Shown here one piece after another: positions 1-10,660 of a stretch of 64,000 nt of DNA. Source of the stretch: Neoarius graeffei. Lineage: Eukaryota; Chordata; Actinopteri; Siluriformes; Ariidae. The translations under genes were made by a program, and so were the position numbers. The notes below the pieces were generated by a model. It made no database searches. It had not been told where the DNA came from and saw only the letters and a list, made by a program, of their open reading frames with translations. The stretch is taken from NCBI RefSeq assembly GCF_027579695.1, contig NC_083574.1, forward strand, positions 59,103,559 to 59,167,558, given 5' to 3'. Position 1 is the stretch's first letter. The number at the start of each line of letters is the position of its first letter.

Positions 1-22
1 GCACCACTCCTCTCCGCGTCAC

Positions 23-577
23 GTGTCGAACAGGTTTGCTCTCCTTAGTGATGCACCCACTGAGAAACCTGAAAGAGCTCTGGTTATAGGGGACTCTATC
101 ATACAGCACGTGAAATTAGCTCAGCCTTTAGGGGCACCAGCAGCTTTAGTCAGGTGTATACCGGGAGCCAGGGCGCCGGACATAGCAGGTAATCTTAGGG
201 TCCTAGGCAAGCACAGGTTCTCAAAGATAGTTATCCATGCAGGAGCTAATGATATACGCCTTCATCAGTCTGAGGTTACTAAGAGTAACTTTGCAGAGGT
301 GTTTAAATTAGCGAAGGCGATGTCTGATGCTGTAGTATGCTCTGGCCCCATCCCAATGCGGCGTGGCGATGTAGCTTACAGCAGGTTATGGTCGCTGAAC
401 TGTTGGCTGTCCAGGTGGTGCTCTGAAAACAGTGTGGGCTTTATAGATAATTGGGCTAATTTTGAGGGCACTGCTGGCCTGTTAGGGCGGGACGGTATCC
501 ATCCCACTCGGGAAGGTGCTGCTCTCATTTCCTGCAGCATAGGTCATAGTCTCAGAACAGGCCTAGTTAATTTCTGA
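23..577 (+). CDS. L2 LINE ORF1: SGNH/GDSL-type esterase domain protein
   Basis: An open frame of 184 codons that stays open to the window edge, so the true start is probably upstream; the GTG at 23 is not a believable eukaryotic start. It has the SGNH-hydrolase blocks in order: GDSIIQH (nucleophile Ser, about residue 25), a conserved Gly block (IPGARAPDI), HAGANDI (the G-x-N block, about residue 73) and DGIHPT (the Asp-x-x-His block near the C-terminus, about residue 157). All catalytic residues are present. Esterase ORF1 proteins are known from CR1/L2-type LINEs in fish; their role is thought to involve RNP or membrane association, which is not shown here. It lies about 100 bp upstream of the endonuclease ORF. 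Confidence 0.8.
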   Translation: MSNRFALLSDAPTEKPERALVIGDSIIQHVKLAQPLGAPAALVRCIPGARAPDIAGNLRVLGKHRFSKIVIHAGANDIRLHQSEVTKSNFAEVFKLAKAMSDAVVCSGPIPMRRGDVAYSRLWSLNCWLSRWCSENSVGFIDNWANFEGTAGLLGRDGIHPTREGAALISCSIGHSLRTGLVNF

Positions 578-673
578 CAATCCAGACCCAAGGCCAGGGA
601 GCAGACGAACAGGCTAAACCGACTGTCTGCTAGCTGCACAGAGTCGTCACTCAGGGCCCACTACATCGAGACT

Positions 674-1956
674 GTGTCTGTTCCCCGAGCTCAACAAAAA
701 GGTAAAAATTTTCAGAGAGTTTGTTCCAGTAACCTAATCAATATAAAATTAGATCATACTGACTGTACAGCTGCTGCCAGCACCTTTGATCTAAAGGTGG
801 GGCTATTAAATATTAGATCTCTTACATCTAAAGTGCTAATGGTTAATGAACTCATTACTGATCAGGAGTTTAATGTACTGTGTTTAACAGAAACATGGAT
901 TAAGCCAAATGAATATATAGCATTAAATGAAGCGAGTCCTCCTGGATACAGTTATATACACCAGCCTCGTCTAACTGGCAGAGGAGGAGGCGTCGCGGTT
1001 ATTTATAACGATTATCTAGGTGTAACACAAAAACCTGGTTATAAATTTAATACATTTGAAGTTCTTCATACTCATATATGTATGTAGCCTCGAAAAATAA
1101 GTCTACCCAGTTAATTCCATTGCTTATTATTTACAGGCCCCCGGGGCCATATTCTGAGTTTCTTTCTGAATTTGCAGATTTTATCTCAGATCTGGTTATT
1201 TCCTTAGACAAAGCTTTAGTTGTCAGAGATTTTAATATTCACTTCGATAACCCAGAAGACCCTTTAAAAACAGCATTTGTGTCCATCTTAGACTCAGTCG
1301 GGATTAAGCAGAATGTCATAGGACCGACCCATAATGGTGGTCAGTCTGAAGTTATCTCAGATCATTGTCTCATCTCATTCAAGATATGTCTGAGTAATAA
1401 TATATGCACCTCACCACACTACTGTATTAAACGTACTTTCACGTCAACTACTGCACAGAGCTTTATAAATGATCTCCCAGAGCTGTCAACTTTGATTGGG
1501 TCACTGTCAGCCCCTGCAGAACTTGATCAGGCAACTGAATGCTTAGAGTCAACATTCCGCCATACTTTAGATAATGTAGCGCCTCTAAAAAGGAAAATGG
1601 TCAGAGACAAAAAATTAGCACCCTGGTATAATGATGACACTCGCACATTAAAACAGACCACTCGAAAATTGGAACGGAAATGGCATCAAACAAAATTGGT
1701 AGTGTTCAAATTAGCTTGGAAGGAGAGCTTCCTGAAGTATAGAAAAGCTCTTAGTGCTGCGAGATCAACATATTTCTCCTCCCTAATAGAAGATAACAAA
1801 AATAATCCTAGATTCCTATTTAATACTGTAGCAAAATTAACCAGGAATAAGTCCACTATCAACACATGCACACCTGCAGTATATAGTAGCAATGACTTCA
1901 TGAATTTTTTTAATGACAAAATTGAGAATATCCGACAAAAAAATTCAAACTACTAA
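674..1956 (+). pseudogene. L2 LINE ORF2, endonuclease part (frameshifted)
   Basis: Two overlapping frames (674-1087 and 1078-1956) together give an APE-like endonuclease. Recognisable blocks are NIRSLTSK, LCLTETWI (metal-binding Glu), GRGGGVAVIY, YRPPGP, DFNIHFD and SDHCLISF. A frameshift near 1075-1085 separates the N-terminal from the C-terminal half, and the usual Gly before DFN is Arg (VRDFNIH). After the endonuclease comes the linker rich in Lys/Arg (RKLERKWHQT) seen before the RT. The frame ends at 1956 and RT resumes in another frame at about 2128, so ORF2 is not translatable as one protein. Confidence 0.85.
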
Positions 1957-2127
1957 TTTAAGGTTAGACAATGAAAGTGACCTTGTAGTTAACAATATAA
2001 CTATCAGATCAGCAATTAGAATGTTTTACTCCCCTAAAAGAAACTGAATTACTTTTCATTAATCTCTACATCAAAAGCTTCAACTTGCGTACTAGATCCC
2101 TTACCGACACATCTATTCAAACAGATA

Positions 2128-3591
2128 ATGCCTGGAGTAATTGAACCGCTTCTAAAAATAATAAATTCTTCTCTTATGATTGGCTATGTACCCAAATCCT
2201 TTAAACTAGCAGTTAGCAAACCCCTGATTAAAAAACCTGACCTTGATCCCTGTCAGCTGTCCAATTATCGGCCAATATCAAACCTCCCCTTTATCTCCAA
2301 GATCTTTGAAAAAGCTGTGGCACAGCAGTTATGCTCATATTTACATAGGAATAACATCCATGAAATGTATCAGTCAGGATTTAGACCTCATCATAGCACA
2401 GAGACAGCACTGGTTAAAGTAGTAAACGACCTACTGTTGGCGTCTGATCAGGGCTGTGTCTCGCTACTTGTGTTGCTTGACCTTAGTGCAGCATTTGATA
2501 CCATTGATCATTCCATTCTTCTGGATAGACTAGAAAATGTTGTGGGAGTTAAGGGAATGGCCCTCTCCTGGCTCAGGTCTTATCTAACTGATCGTTATCA
2601 GTACGTTGATATAAATGGTGATATTTCTAGACGTACCGAGGTAAAGTTTGGTGTTCCACAAGGTTCTGTCTTGGGTCCACTGCTTTTTTCTCTATATATG
2701 TTACCTCTGGGCGATATTATTCGTAAACATTGTATTAGTTTCCACTGTTATGCTGATGACACACAGTTGTATGTCTCTGCAAAACCTGATGAGAGACACC
2801 AGCTTAATAGAATTGAGGAATGTGTTAAGGACATTAGACACTGGATGCTTATTAATTTCCTTCTGCTTAACTCTGACAAGACTGAAGTACTTGTGCTAGG
2901 ACCACATACAGCTAGAAGTAAGTTTTCTGATTACACAGTGACTCTGGATGGCCTTTCTGTTTCTTCACATGCAGCAGTAAAAGACCTCGGAGTGATTATT
3001 GACCCCAGTCTTTCATTCGAAACTCACATTGATAACATCACCCGGATAACTTTCTTTCATCTCAGAAATATTGCAAAGATAAGAAATTTAATGTCATTGC
3101 ATGATGCAGAAAAACTAGTCCATGCTTTCGTTACCTCCAGGTTGGATTATTGTAATGCCTTACTGTCTGGATGTTCCAATAAGTGCATAAACAAGCTCCA
3201 GTTAGTTCAAAATGCAGCAGCAAGAGTCCTTACTAGAACTAGAAAATATGACCACATCACGCCTGTCTTATCCACACTGCATTGGCTCCCAATCAAATTT
3301 CATATTGATTATAAAATACTACTATTGAACTTTAAAGCACTAAATGGTCTCGCACCACAGTACCTGAGTGAACTTCTGCTCCTCTATGACCCGCCACGCC
3401 TACTTAGATCAAAAGGTGCAGGCTATCTGCTTGTACCTCGTATAGTGAAGGCTACATCAGGGGGCAGAGCCTTTTCTTACAAAGCCCCACAGTTATGGAA
3501 CAGCCTTCCAAGTAATGTTCGGGAATCAGACACAGTCTCAGCATTTAAGTCTAGGCTGAAAACATATCTGTTTAGTCAAGCCTTTTGTTAA
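2128..3591 (+). CDS. L2 LINE ORF2, reverse transcriptase part
   Basis: An uninterrupted 487-codon stretch covering the RT domain and the L2 C-terminal region. RT blocks in order: [13 protein letters not shown] (about residue 46), [14 protein letters not shown] (about 82), [13 protein letters not shown] (Asp of motif A, about 113), [13 protein letters not shown] (about 175) and CYADDTQLY (catalytic Asp pair, about 208). The C-terminal part carries the L2-type blocks [34 protein letters not shown] and [10 protein letters not shown]. The catalytic residues are intact, but the start shown is only the first Met after a frame break, so it is a piece of ORF2. Confidence 0.85.
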   Translation: MPGVIEPLLKIINSSLMIGYVPKSFKLAVSKPLIKKPDLDPCQLSNYRPISNLPFISKIFEKAVAQQLCSYLHRNNIHEMYQSGFRPHHSTETALVKVVNDLLLASDQGCVSLLVLLDLSAAFDTIDHSILLDRLENVVGVKGMALSWLRSYLTDRYQYVDINGDISRRTEVKFGVPQGSVLGPLLFSLYMLPLGDIIRKHCISFHCYADDTQLYVSAKPDERHQLNRIEECVKDIRHWMLINFLLLNSDKTEVLVLGPHTARSKFSDYTVTLDGLSVSSHAAVKDLGVIIDPSLSFETHIDNITRITFFHLRNIAKIRNLMSLHDAEKLVHAFVTSRLDYCNALLSGCSNKCINKLQLVQNAAARVLTRTRKYDHITPVLSTLHWLPIKFHIDYKILLLNFKALNGLAPQYLSELLLLYDPPRLLRSKGAGYLLVPRIVKATSGGRAFSYKAPQLWNSLPSNVRESDTVSAFKSRLKTYLFSQAFC

Positions 3592-4722
3592 TGGTGTTTA
3601 TGAGGTAAAGGAGTAGATCTGGAGGGTCCTCAGACATAGAGTGTTTTGGTAAACTGGGATGTGTGGATGCTGTCAGTCCCCACTCGCTTGCTCACTCGAG
3701 TTTGTTGACGGTGTAGTGGCTGGCTGCTTTATGTCCCGGGGCTCCCTCATGCCTGTGTTACCTTCTGGCTCTCTCCTTTTAGTTATGCTGTCATAGTTAG
3801 TTGCCGGAGTCCCTGCTTGTACTCGGTGCAATATGTATACTGCTCCTACTTATTCAGGTGACATTGGGCATACCTAACAACCTGTGTTTTCTTTCCCTCC
3901 CCCCCACCCCAAATCTGTCCCTCTGAGTTACATGGAGTCAACAGGAAATCTTTTGGTGGAGAGGGTGGAGACCTCGACTGGCTATCGTAGCCTGCAGGGA
4001 ATCAGCCGTCAGACATTCTGTCGCATGTCCCAGACCCGGTGAAATGTAACTGAATTGTCTTGGCCAGCCCTAAAGGTCCCATCTGCATCTCATCATTGCT
4101 GAGGAGTGTGCTCCCATCACCCAATCAAGCATCCAGCCAGAGCAGGTCATGATATTTTTTACCATATTAACATGCCATTGTTGTGTGTTATGCCTGATGT
4201 AAAGACTCTCGTCTCTGCGAGCCTACCACACAGATTTAATACTTGTCATTTTTAGGGCATACCTAACAACCTGTGTTTTCTTTCTCTCCCCCCCCAATCT
4301 GTCCCTCTGAGTTACATGTTGATCCTGGGATTGAGATGCTGGCCTCTTCTGCCCCTCGGACCTGCTTGATCCATCCTGGTGCCCTGTGTCTGGTCGGAGT
4401 TTTATCGCACCGCTCCTGTGAAGGACGGCCCCATGAGGACAGTTGAGGGTTATACCTGTTAAAACTGTTAATATTATAGTCAGGCTGTCTGTTGTTGCCC
4501 AAATGAGGATGGGTTCCCTTTTGAGTCTGGTTCCTCTCGAGGTTTCTTCCTCATGTCGTCTGAGGGAGTTTTTCCTTGCCACCGTCGCCACAGGCTTGCT
4601 CATTGGGGATAGATTAGGGATAAAATTAGCTCATGTTTTAAGTCGTTCAAATTCTGTAAAGCTGCTTTGCGACAATGTTTATTGTTAAAAGCGCTATACA
4701 AATAAACTTGATTTGATTTGAT
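3592..4722 (+). repeat. L2 LINE 3' UTR with an internal tandem duplication
   Basis: Non-coding 3' region of the LINE. A block that begins GGGCATACCTAACAACCTG occurs at 3866 and again at 4255, 389 bp apart; each copy runs through a C-rich tract to CTGTCCCTCTGAGTTACATG. The last ~230 bp (from about 4490) match, in reverse, the fragment at 10929-11149, and 3598-3935 matches the fragment at 9831-10180. Confidence 0.75.
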
Positions 4723-5324
4723 TTCCACTACAGACACATGTCTGCTTTTAATGCAGTGTCGCCTGAGGGCCTGAAGATCACAGGCATCCAGTGTCAGTTT
4801 TCAGCCTTGCCTCTTGCATACAGAGATTTCTCCAGATTCTGTGAATCTTTTCATGATATTATGGACCATAGATTATGTGATTCCCAAATTCTTTTCAATT
4901 TTACATTGAGGAACGTTATTCTTTAATTGTTGCACTGTTTGCCCATGCAGTCTTTCACAGAGCGGTGAACCCCTCCCCATCTTTACTTCTGAGAGACTCC
5001 GCCTCTCTGGGATGCTCTTTTTATACCCAATCATTTTACTGACCTGTTGTCAATTAACCAAATTAGTTTTGTTTAGTATTACACAACTTTTTCAGTCTTT
5101 TGTTGCCTCTGTCCCAACTTTTCTGAAACATGTTGCTGACATCAAATTCAAAATGAGCATAGATGTTTAAAAAAACCAATAAAATTTCTCAGTTTCAACA
5201 TTTGATATGTTGTCTTTGTACTATTTTCAATGAAATATAGGGATTCCTGGATTTGCAAATCTTCACATTCTGTTTTTATTTATGTTTTACACAGTGTCCC
5301 AACTTTTTTTTGGAATTGGGGTTG
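4723..5324 (-). mobile_element. Tc1-like transposon (CAACCCC-end family), right part
   Basis: The sequence follows the LINE tail and matches 50627-51224, which is the N-terminal transposase and right-end part of a minus-strand Tc1-like element. It ends in the inverted repeat GGAATTGGGGTTG followed by TA at 5325-5326. The left part of this copy should lie beyond the 5' end of the LINE, outside the window. No intact transposase frame remains. Confidence 0.8.
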
Positions 5325-5399
5325 TATATACTAGACTAATTACATGTAAACTAAAATGTTTCAAGCATTTTTTTCTATTTTAATTTTTATAATTATGGC

Positions 5400-6090
5400 C
5401 TACAGTGCAAAAAATAATGCCTCAAAATATTAGAATATTTAATTTCAAGTTTGAGTAAAACAATATACCATGTATCTCATGTCTAGTTCAGTACACACAA
5501 CCACAATCATGGAAAAGACTGCTAACTTGACAATTCTCCAGAAGATGATTATCGACACCCTCCACAAGGAGGGTAAGCCACAGAAGGTCATTGCTGAAAA
5601 GGCTGGCTGGAAGAGGTGCACAAGCAACAGGGATTACCACAGCCTTGAGAGGATTGTCAAGAAAAGCTGATTCAAGAACATGGAAGAGCTTCACAAGGAA
5701 TGAATTGAGGCTGTTGTCAGTCTATCAAGAGCCACCCCACACAGACGTCTTCAGGAAAGGGGCTACAGCTGTCACATTCCTGATATCAAGCCACTCCTGA
5801 AGCAGAGACAACGTCAGAAGCATCTTACCTGAGAAAAGGAGAGAAAGAACTGGACTGTTGCTCAGTGGTCCAAAGTCCTCTTTTCAGATGAAAGTAAAAT
5901 TTGCATTTCATTTGGAAATCAAGGTCCTAGAGTTTGGAGGAAGAGTGGAGAGGCACAGAATCCAAGGTGTTTGAAGTCCAGTGTGAAGTTTCTACAGTCT
6001 GTGATGATTTGGGGTGTCAGGTCATCTGCTGGAGTTGGTCCACCGTGTTATATCAAGTCCAAAGTCAACGCAGCCGTCTACTGTATTATG
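5400..6090 (+). pseudogene. Tc1-like transposase remnant (second family)
   Basis: A frame at 5511-5670 reads as a Tc1-type N-terminal helix-turn-helix (MEKTANLTILQKMIIDTL, then GKPQKVIAEKAG). Downstream DNA still shows pieces such as WTVAQWSKVLFSDESK in a different frame, with an in-frame stop near 5830, so the gene is broken. The C-terminal half is missing: at about 6091 the sequence switches to the end of another Tc1-like family. No terminal repeat was recognised on the left. Confidence 0.7.
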
Positions 6091-6407
6091 TAGTCTTTGT
6101 ACTATTTTCTTTTTTTTTTTTTAAAGATATTTTTTTGGGCTTTTTCACCTTTACTGGATAGGACAGTGTAGAGACAGGACAGGAAATGATTGGGAGAGAG
6201 AGACGGGGAGGGATCGGGAAATGACCTCGGGCCGGAACCGAACCCAGGTCCCCGGATTTATGGCACGGCGCCCCAGCCACCTGAGCCAAGACGCCCCCCT
6301 TTGTACTATTTTCAATGAAATATAGTGCTTCCGAGATTTGCAAATCTTCACATTCTGTTTTTATTTATGTTTTACACAGCATCCCAATTTTTCTGGAACT
6401 GGGGTTG
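6091..6407 (-). mobile_element. Right-end fragment of the CAACCCC-end Tc1-like family, split by a SINE
   Basis: About 120 bp matching 5215-5324 and 51110-51224, ending GGAACTGGGGTTG with TA at 6408-6409. A SINE (6110-6298) interrupts it. It is too short to encode anything. Confidence 0.75.
6110..6298 (-). mobile_element. tRNA-derived SINE with a 15-bp target duplication
   Basis: Flanked by perfect direct repeats CTTTGTACTATTTTC at 6095-6109 and 6299-6313. Read on the minus strand it starts with a tRNA-like head containing a B-box-like GGTTCGGTTCC, continues through a pyrimidine-rich body and ends in poly(A) (the T-run at 6110-6122). It is unrelated in sequence to the abundant SINE family elsewhere in the window. 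Confidence 0.85.
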
Positions 6408-6420
6408 TATATCTGCCATC

Positions 6421-6979
6421 TATATACGCTCACCAGCCACTTTATTAGGAACACCCATACACCTGCTGTTTTATGCAGTTATCTAATCAGTCAATCCCTT
6501 GACAGCAGCACAGTGCATAAAATCATGCAGATACAAATCAGGAGCTTCAGTTATTGCTCACTTCAAACATCAGAATCAGAAAAATTGTGATCTCTGTGAC
6601 TTTCACTGTGGCATGGGTGTTGGTGCCAGACGGACTGGTTTGCGTATTTCAGAAACTGCTGATCTCCTGGGATTTTCACACACAACAGTCTCTAGAGTTT
6701 ACACAGAATGGTGCGAAAAACAAAAAACAGTGAGTGAGCGACAGTTCTGTGGGTGGAAACTCCGTGTTGATAAGAGGGGTCAGAGGAAAATGGCCAGATT
6801 GGTTTGAGCTGCCAGGAAGGATATAGCAACTCATGGCAGCTTTTTACAACCGTGGTGAGCAGAAAAGCATCTCAGCATGCAACAGCAGAAGACTACATTG
6901 GGTTCCAGTCCTGCCAGTCAAAAACAGAATTTTAGAATCAAGAACAAGTTCCTATTAAAGTGGCTGGTGAGTGTATATA
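6421..6979 (+). mobile_element. Internally deleted Tc1-like transposon (CTCACCAGCCACTTTATTAGG ends)
   Basis: The inverted ends are CTCACCAGCCACTTTATTAGG near 6429 and, on the other strand, CTATTAAAGTGGCTGGTGAG near 6952-6971, both next to TA-rich sequence. A frame at 6613-6807 keeps part of a transposase DNA-binding domain (GLRISETADLLGFSHTTVSR). The catalytic domain is missing, so this is a non-autonomous derivative of a common fish Tc1-like family. Confidence 0.8.
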
Positions 6980-7661
6980 AAAATATAGTATTTTCTTGTG
7001 AAAAATAAAATACATGTGCCAATTTTATTGATAGGGACTCTTGTGAAGATTTGTGGGTTCATTAATTATGCCAAATATTTCACGTTCAGGCTTGGCCATG
7101 GATAAAACTTGCAACAAAATGATAACTAAAATATCATATCATCCAAATCAACAAGAATGATTAAGCATATAGAAATTCATTGTATTTCAGTGTTTTTTGT
7201 GCATTTTCATTCAGGTCCCAATAATTTTTGAGGGCACTGGATAAAGACAATGTTTCTGGTATTGGTATTGAATGTATTGATAGGTGTAGAACTAAACTGA
7301 GATTTTTTGTGTTCAAATGAAATCTTGTATTTTGCATATCTTGTATTGATATCATATATAATGATATAGTATGACTGTTATAGATGACTGAAACTGAGTA
7401 AACTCTTAGTGAGCATCTGATCTTCTGGGACTTTACACTGTGCATCTCTGAGTGATTTCATAAAAACAGTACCTGGCTAAACCAGTACCCTTCCAGATCA
7501 TGCCAGCTGTGAAGAGCCAGAGGAAGGAAGACGATGGTGGAGAGGTGAGGAGAGATGGAGGAGAGCAGTAAAAGAGTAATCATACATGCCAGTCCTCTCC
7601 CAGATCAATTAGGCAGTGTTAGAATTCATGAAAGTGGTGTGAATATTAAAGCTCTGCATAG

Positions 7662-7727
<66 letters not shown>

Positions 7728-8065
7728 AAGAAATGCTGCATATTCACAGTTTTGACCTTATGGACAACTTTAATCTGCCTACTGCAGTAAAACAGCTGGA
7801 ATTCCAGACAAAATGGGACAGAAATCACTGTATTTTTTTTCTTTATTTGTGCCTCTTCTTAAAGAGCTGCCATATGGAAGAAAGCTTTTTATTATTAAAT
7901 TATTATTTTTCATAACCTGTCTATTCTGTTTTGGTAGCAGAATATGTAAGAGACTCTTGGCTTTAGAACAGTGGTTCTCAAAGGGCTCTGTAAAACATAG
8001 ACAAAGGTTATGCTTGCACATTTCCTAATTTGAATTGAATTGATTTAATCTGAAATTAAATAACT
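6980..8065. other. Non-coding stretch with a (GT)n microsatellite
   Basis: No coding feature that I can support. It holds an uninterrupted (TG)n tract at about 7663-7715 followed by (GA)n, and a Tc1-type terminal sequence, AATAATTTTTGAGGGCACTG, around 7220-7239 that is probably a relic end. A 48-bp segment bounded by AG/GT-like sites (7497-7544) was considered as an exon and not accepted. Confidence 0.6.
7663..7715. repeat. (GT)n microsatellite
   Basis: Uninterrupted dinucleotide run of about 52 bp followed by a short GA run. Confidence 0.95.
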
Positions 8066-8067
8066 CA

Positions 8068-9036
8068 TCATCGTCTGTCATCCGGCGGGCCGGTGACTTG
8101 GTAAGATATCCTATCCCAGACTTGCCGGTTGAGGATAGCTGCTCTGAGTTGTTCTTCCTTCAACCCCGTCTCTCGCTCGAGGACCGTTTTCAGGGTGGTA
8201 CGTGGTCGACTGACTTTGCGCTTTACCTCAGGCTCCCACAAGAGAACTTGTGCAGCAGGTTGATCGTGACGAAACACATGGCCGCACAATGCCAGACGGT
8301 GTTTGGCGATTATGGTCGAGAGGCGTGGTAGGGAACCGTACAGGCGGTCGTTTGTCCAATGGTCCTGCCAGCTGATGTTGAACACTCTGCGGAGCATGTG
8401 GGTGTACGTGCCATCCAAGGATTGATCTTGTGCTCTCGTTAGAAACCAAGACTCGGATCCGTAGAGAAGAATGGATTCAACTGAGGCCTTGAACACTCTG
8501 ACCTTTGTGTTTCTAGACAGCGGGGCAGCCCACACCTTGATTAGAGAATTTAGGGCACCCCAGGCTTTGGCCTTTCTGGAGTTGATGTCATGAGCAGTGT
8601 TCATCCAACTGCCAAGGTATTTGAAGTCGTCCACCTTCTCGATAGTAGAGTTGTCAAGCGCATGGAGAGATTGGTCCGTAGAGGAATTTATATGCATCCA
8701 TTTGGTTTTGCATGCGTTCAACTGAAGGCCAACTGATTTAGCAGCCAGTCCTACTCGGTGGAGAAGATCCTCGTCTGAATTCACCGAGTCCTCGAGAAGA
8801 GCAATGTCATCAGCGAAGTCGAGATCGGATAGATGGACAGCAGGGTGGCGAGAACTTCTATGACGTTTAAGAGCGAGCCCATCATCCATGCGAAGGGCTA
8901 AATGCAAGGCGTAATCAAGAACAATGATGAAGAGCAGAGGAGCTAGGGGGTCTCCTTGAAGAATGCCCGAGTTGATAGAAAACTCCTCAGTTACACCGTC
9001 AGGAGTTATAACCATGGCAGTGTTATCGATATACAT
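8068..9036 (-). pseudogene. RTE-type LINE reverse transcriptase, C-terminal part
   Basis: An open 322-codon frame holding the RT palm and C-terminus: GILQGDPLAPLLFIIVLDYAL, DLDFADDIALL (catalytic Asp pair, about residue 76), LNACKTKWM, DDFKYLGSW and RLALCGHVFRHD. It continues the domain that starts in the 9128-9590 piece; between them (9037-9127) the frame is broken, so the protein cannot be made whole. Confidence 0.8.
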
Positions 9037-9127
9037 TGTCCTGATTGCCTAGACCATGCTAGGGGGGACGCCATATGCTTGTAGAATGGAAAACATTGTG
9101 TCGCGTCTGATGGAATCAAAAGCCTTC

Positions 9128-9595
9128 TTAAAAGTCCAAAAAGACTATCACACCTTCTTTATGGTGGTTCATGAGCTCTTCGATAATGCACCGGAGAGCT
9201 AAGATGTGAGCGCTAGTAGAACGCAGTTGACGGAAGCCATTTTGGTTTGGGCACAAGAAGTTATCCATTACTGGCCTCAACCTATTGAATAACAGTTGGT
9301 TATACACTTTAGAGGCAATCTGAGCTAGACTAATTCCCCTGTAGTTGTCAGGCAACGTCAGGTTGCCTTTCTTAGGGACAGGGATGATGCCTGCTAGACC
9401 CCATTCATTGGGCCTGTTGCCTGCAAGGGTTTCATTGCAGAACGTGAAGAGGAAGTCGCAGATGTTTGGGAGCTTCCATAGCTCAATAGGGAGACCATCC
9501 ATTCCAGGAGCGTGACCAGATTTCATCTCGTCAACAGCAGAGTTAACTTCATTACGGCCGAACGGCCCAGTGAAGATTTGCTCATTGAGTTCAAA
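9128..9595 (-). pseudogene. RTE-type LINE reverse transcriptase, N-terminal part
   Basis: Coding frame with the RT finger blocks GHAPGMDGLPIELWK, GIIPVPKKGN, DNYRGISLAQIASKVYN, QNGFRQLRSTSAHI and VIVFLDF, where motif A begins. Residues encoded beyond about 9595 are low-complexity hydrophobic and are not LINE sequence, so the element is truncated there. Confidence 0.8.
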
Positions 9596-9830
9596 GATTT
9601 GGATTATCTCAGTATAACTAAAAAGTAATAAATAATAACTAAAAAGGAATACAAAGGAATACAAAGCTAATAAATAGCTAAAATATGGTTGTGCATATGA
9701 GCCTAATTTTTGAATAGTTGGATAATATTTAGATTGAGGTACATTCAATTTTTTCATAGTTAAGGGGTGTGGTGTAGCGGCTATGCTTTCGCTGCCATAT
9801 CACTCCTCAAGCATTACATGGCAGCAGGAA

Positions 9831-10180
9831 GGTTTATGAGGTAAAGGAGTAGATCTGGAGGATCCTCAGACATAGAGTGTTTTGGTAAACTGGGATGTAT
9901 GGATGCTGTCAGTCCCCCACTCGCTTGCTCACTCGAGTTTGTTGACGATGTAGTGGCTGGCTGCTTTTTGTCCCGGGGCTCCCTCATGCCTGTGCTACCT
10001 TCTAGCGTTCCCCTTTTAGTTATACTGTTATACGGTAGTTAGTTTTGCCGGAGTCCCTGCTTGCACTCAGCACAAAATGTATACTGTTTCTACTTATTCA
10101 GGTGACATTGGACATATCTAACACTGTGGTCCCCCCGTCTGTCCCTCTGAGTTACATGTCGATCCTGAGATTCCAAAGAA
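9831..10180 (+). mobile_element. L2 LINE 3' UTR fragment
   Basis: Matches 3598-3935 closely (shared GTAAAGGAGTAGATCTGGAG, CAGACATAGAGTGTTTTGG, and so on) and stops after CTGTCCCTCTGAGTTACATG. It is non-coding. The 3' terminal part of the element is missing here. Confidence 0.85.
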
Positions 10181-10660
10181 TTTCTTCTGCAATATGTTGA
10201 TGCACTAATTTTCAAACATGGCTTATGACACATACAGGATTAAAGCTTTGAGTTGCAGCTCAGAAAGTCATGTGTTCAAACTCCAGCACTGCCATTGTTG
10301 GGTCTTTGAGCAAGACCCTTAAGCGTGCATTCCTTGATTCTAATCCAAGACACTTTTTGTCAAATTCAGCAATTATCTCCTCATGGTTTGGTAACTGGCT
10401 GTTCTCTGTGTGTGTAGAAAAAAATCTGTTTTTCACACACACCCCTGGTTCTGTAAGTGGGAAACAAACAAAGTGGCCTGGACTGAGCCACACAACAATA
10501 TTCCAGTCAATCACCAACAAGGGGCAGGGTGTTGGTGCTCCTGCACAGGACAAGGGGAAGGAGAGTGGGGAGATGGGGGGAAGGGGGTGGAGGGAGTGAT
10601 AAGGATGGTGATCCACACTCCATAGCAGTTTGTAGTGGTAATGCACCAATTCGGTCTTTG
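10181..10660. other. Non-coding, possible SINE-like relic
   Basis: No gene. The segment around 10256-10330 (TCATGTGTTCAAACTCCAGC, TTGAGCAAGACCCTTAA) resembles the body of tRNA-related fish SINEs but is too short to classify. The rest is purine-rich and unremarkable. Confidence 0.35.

Larger units (their letters stand above)
1..4722 (+). mobile_element. L2-clade LINE retrotransposon (5' end outside window)
   Basis: Non-LTR retrotransposon running from the window edge to a 3' end with a TTGAT-type short tandem tail at about 4708-4722. In order it holds an SGNH-esterase ORF1, an APE-type endonuclease, a reverse transcriptase and a 1.1 kb 3' UTR. The RT ([37 protein letters not shown]) and the 3' end with a small stem (AAAGCGCTATACAAATAAA) are typical of fish L2 elements. 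The DNA right after the tail matches the interior of the Tc1-like element at 49719-51224, so this LINE landed inside such an element. ORF2 is broken by at least two frame disruptions, so this copy is probably dead. Confidence 0.9.
8066..9600 (-). mobile_element. RTE-type LINE, 5'-truncated
   Basis: Minus-strand non-LTR element whose 3' end at about 8066 has a short GATGATGA tail and whose 5' end is cut within the RT near 9595 (ELNEQIFTGPFGRNEV is the first recognisable block). The RT architecture, with no RNase H and a C-terminal YLGS...GSESW...HRLALCGHVFRHD region, is RTE-like. It is a different family from the RTE element at 12424-16760 and from Rex3. Confidence 0.8.

Noticed and set aside
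7497..7544. 48-bp plus-strand exon-like segment (MPAVKSQRKEDDG) between CCTTCCAG and GTGAGG
   Set aside because: Very short, weak pyrimidine tract, no partner exon and no recognisable protein; chance AG/GT sites are common.
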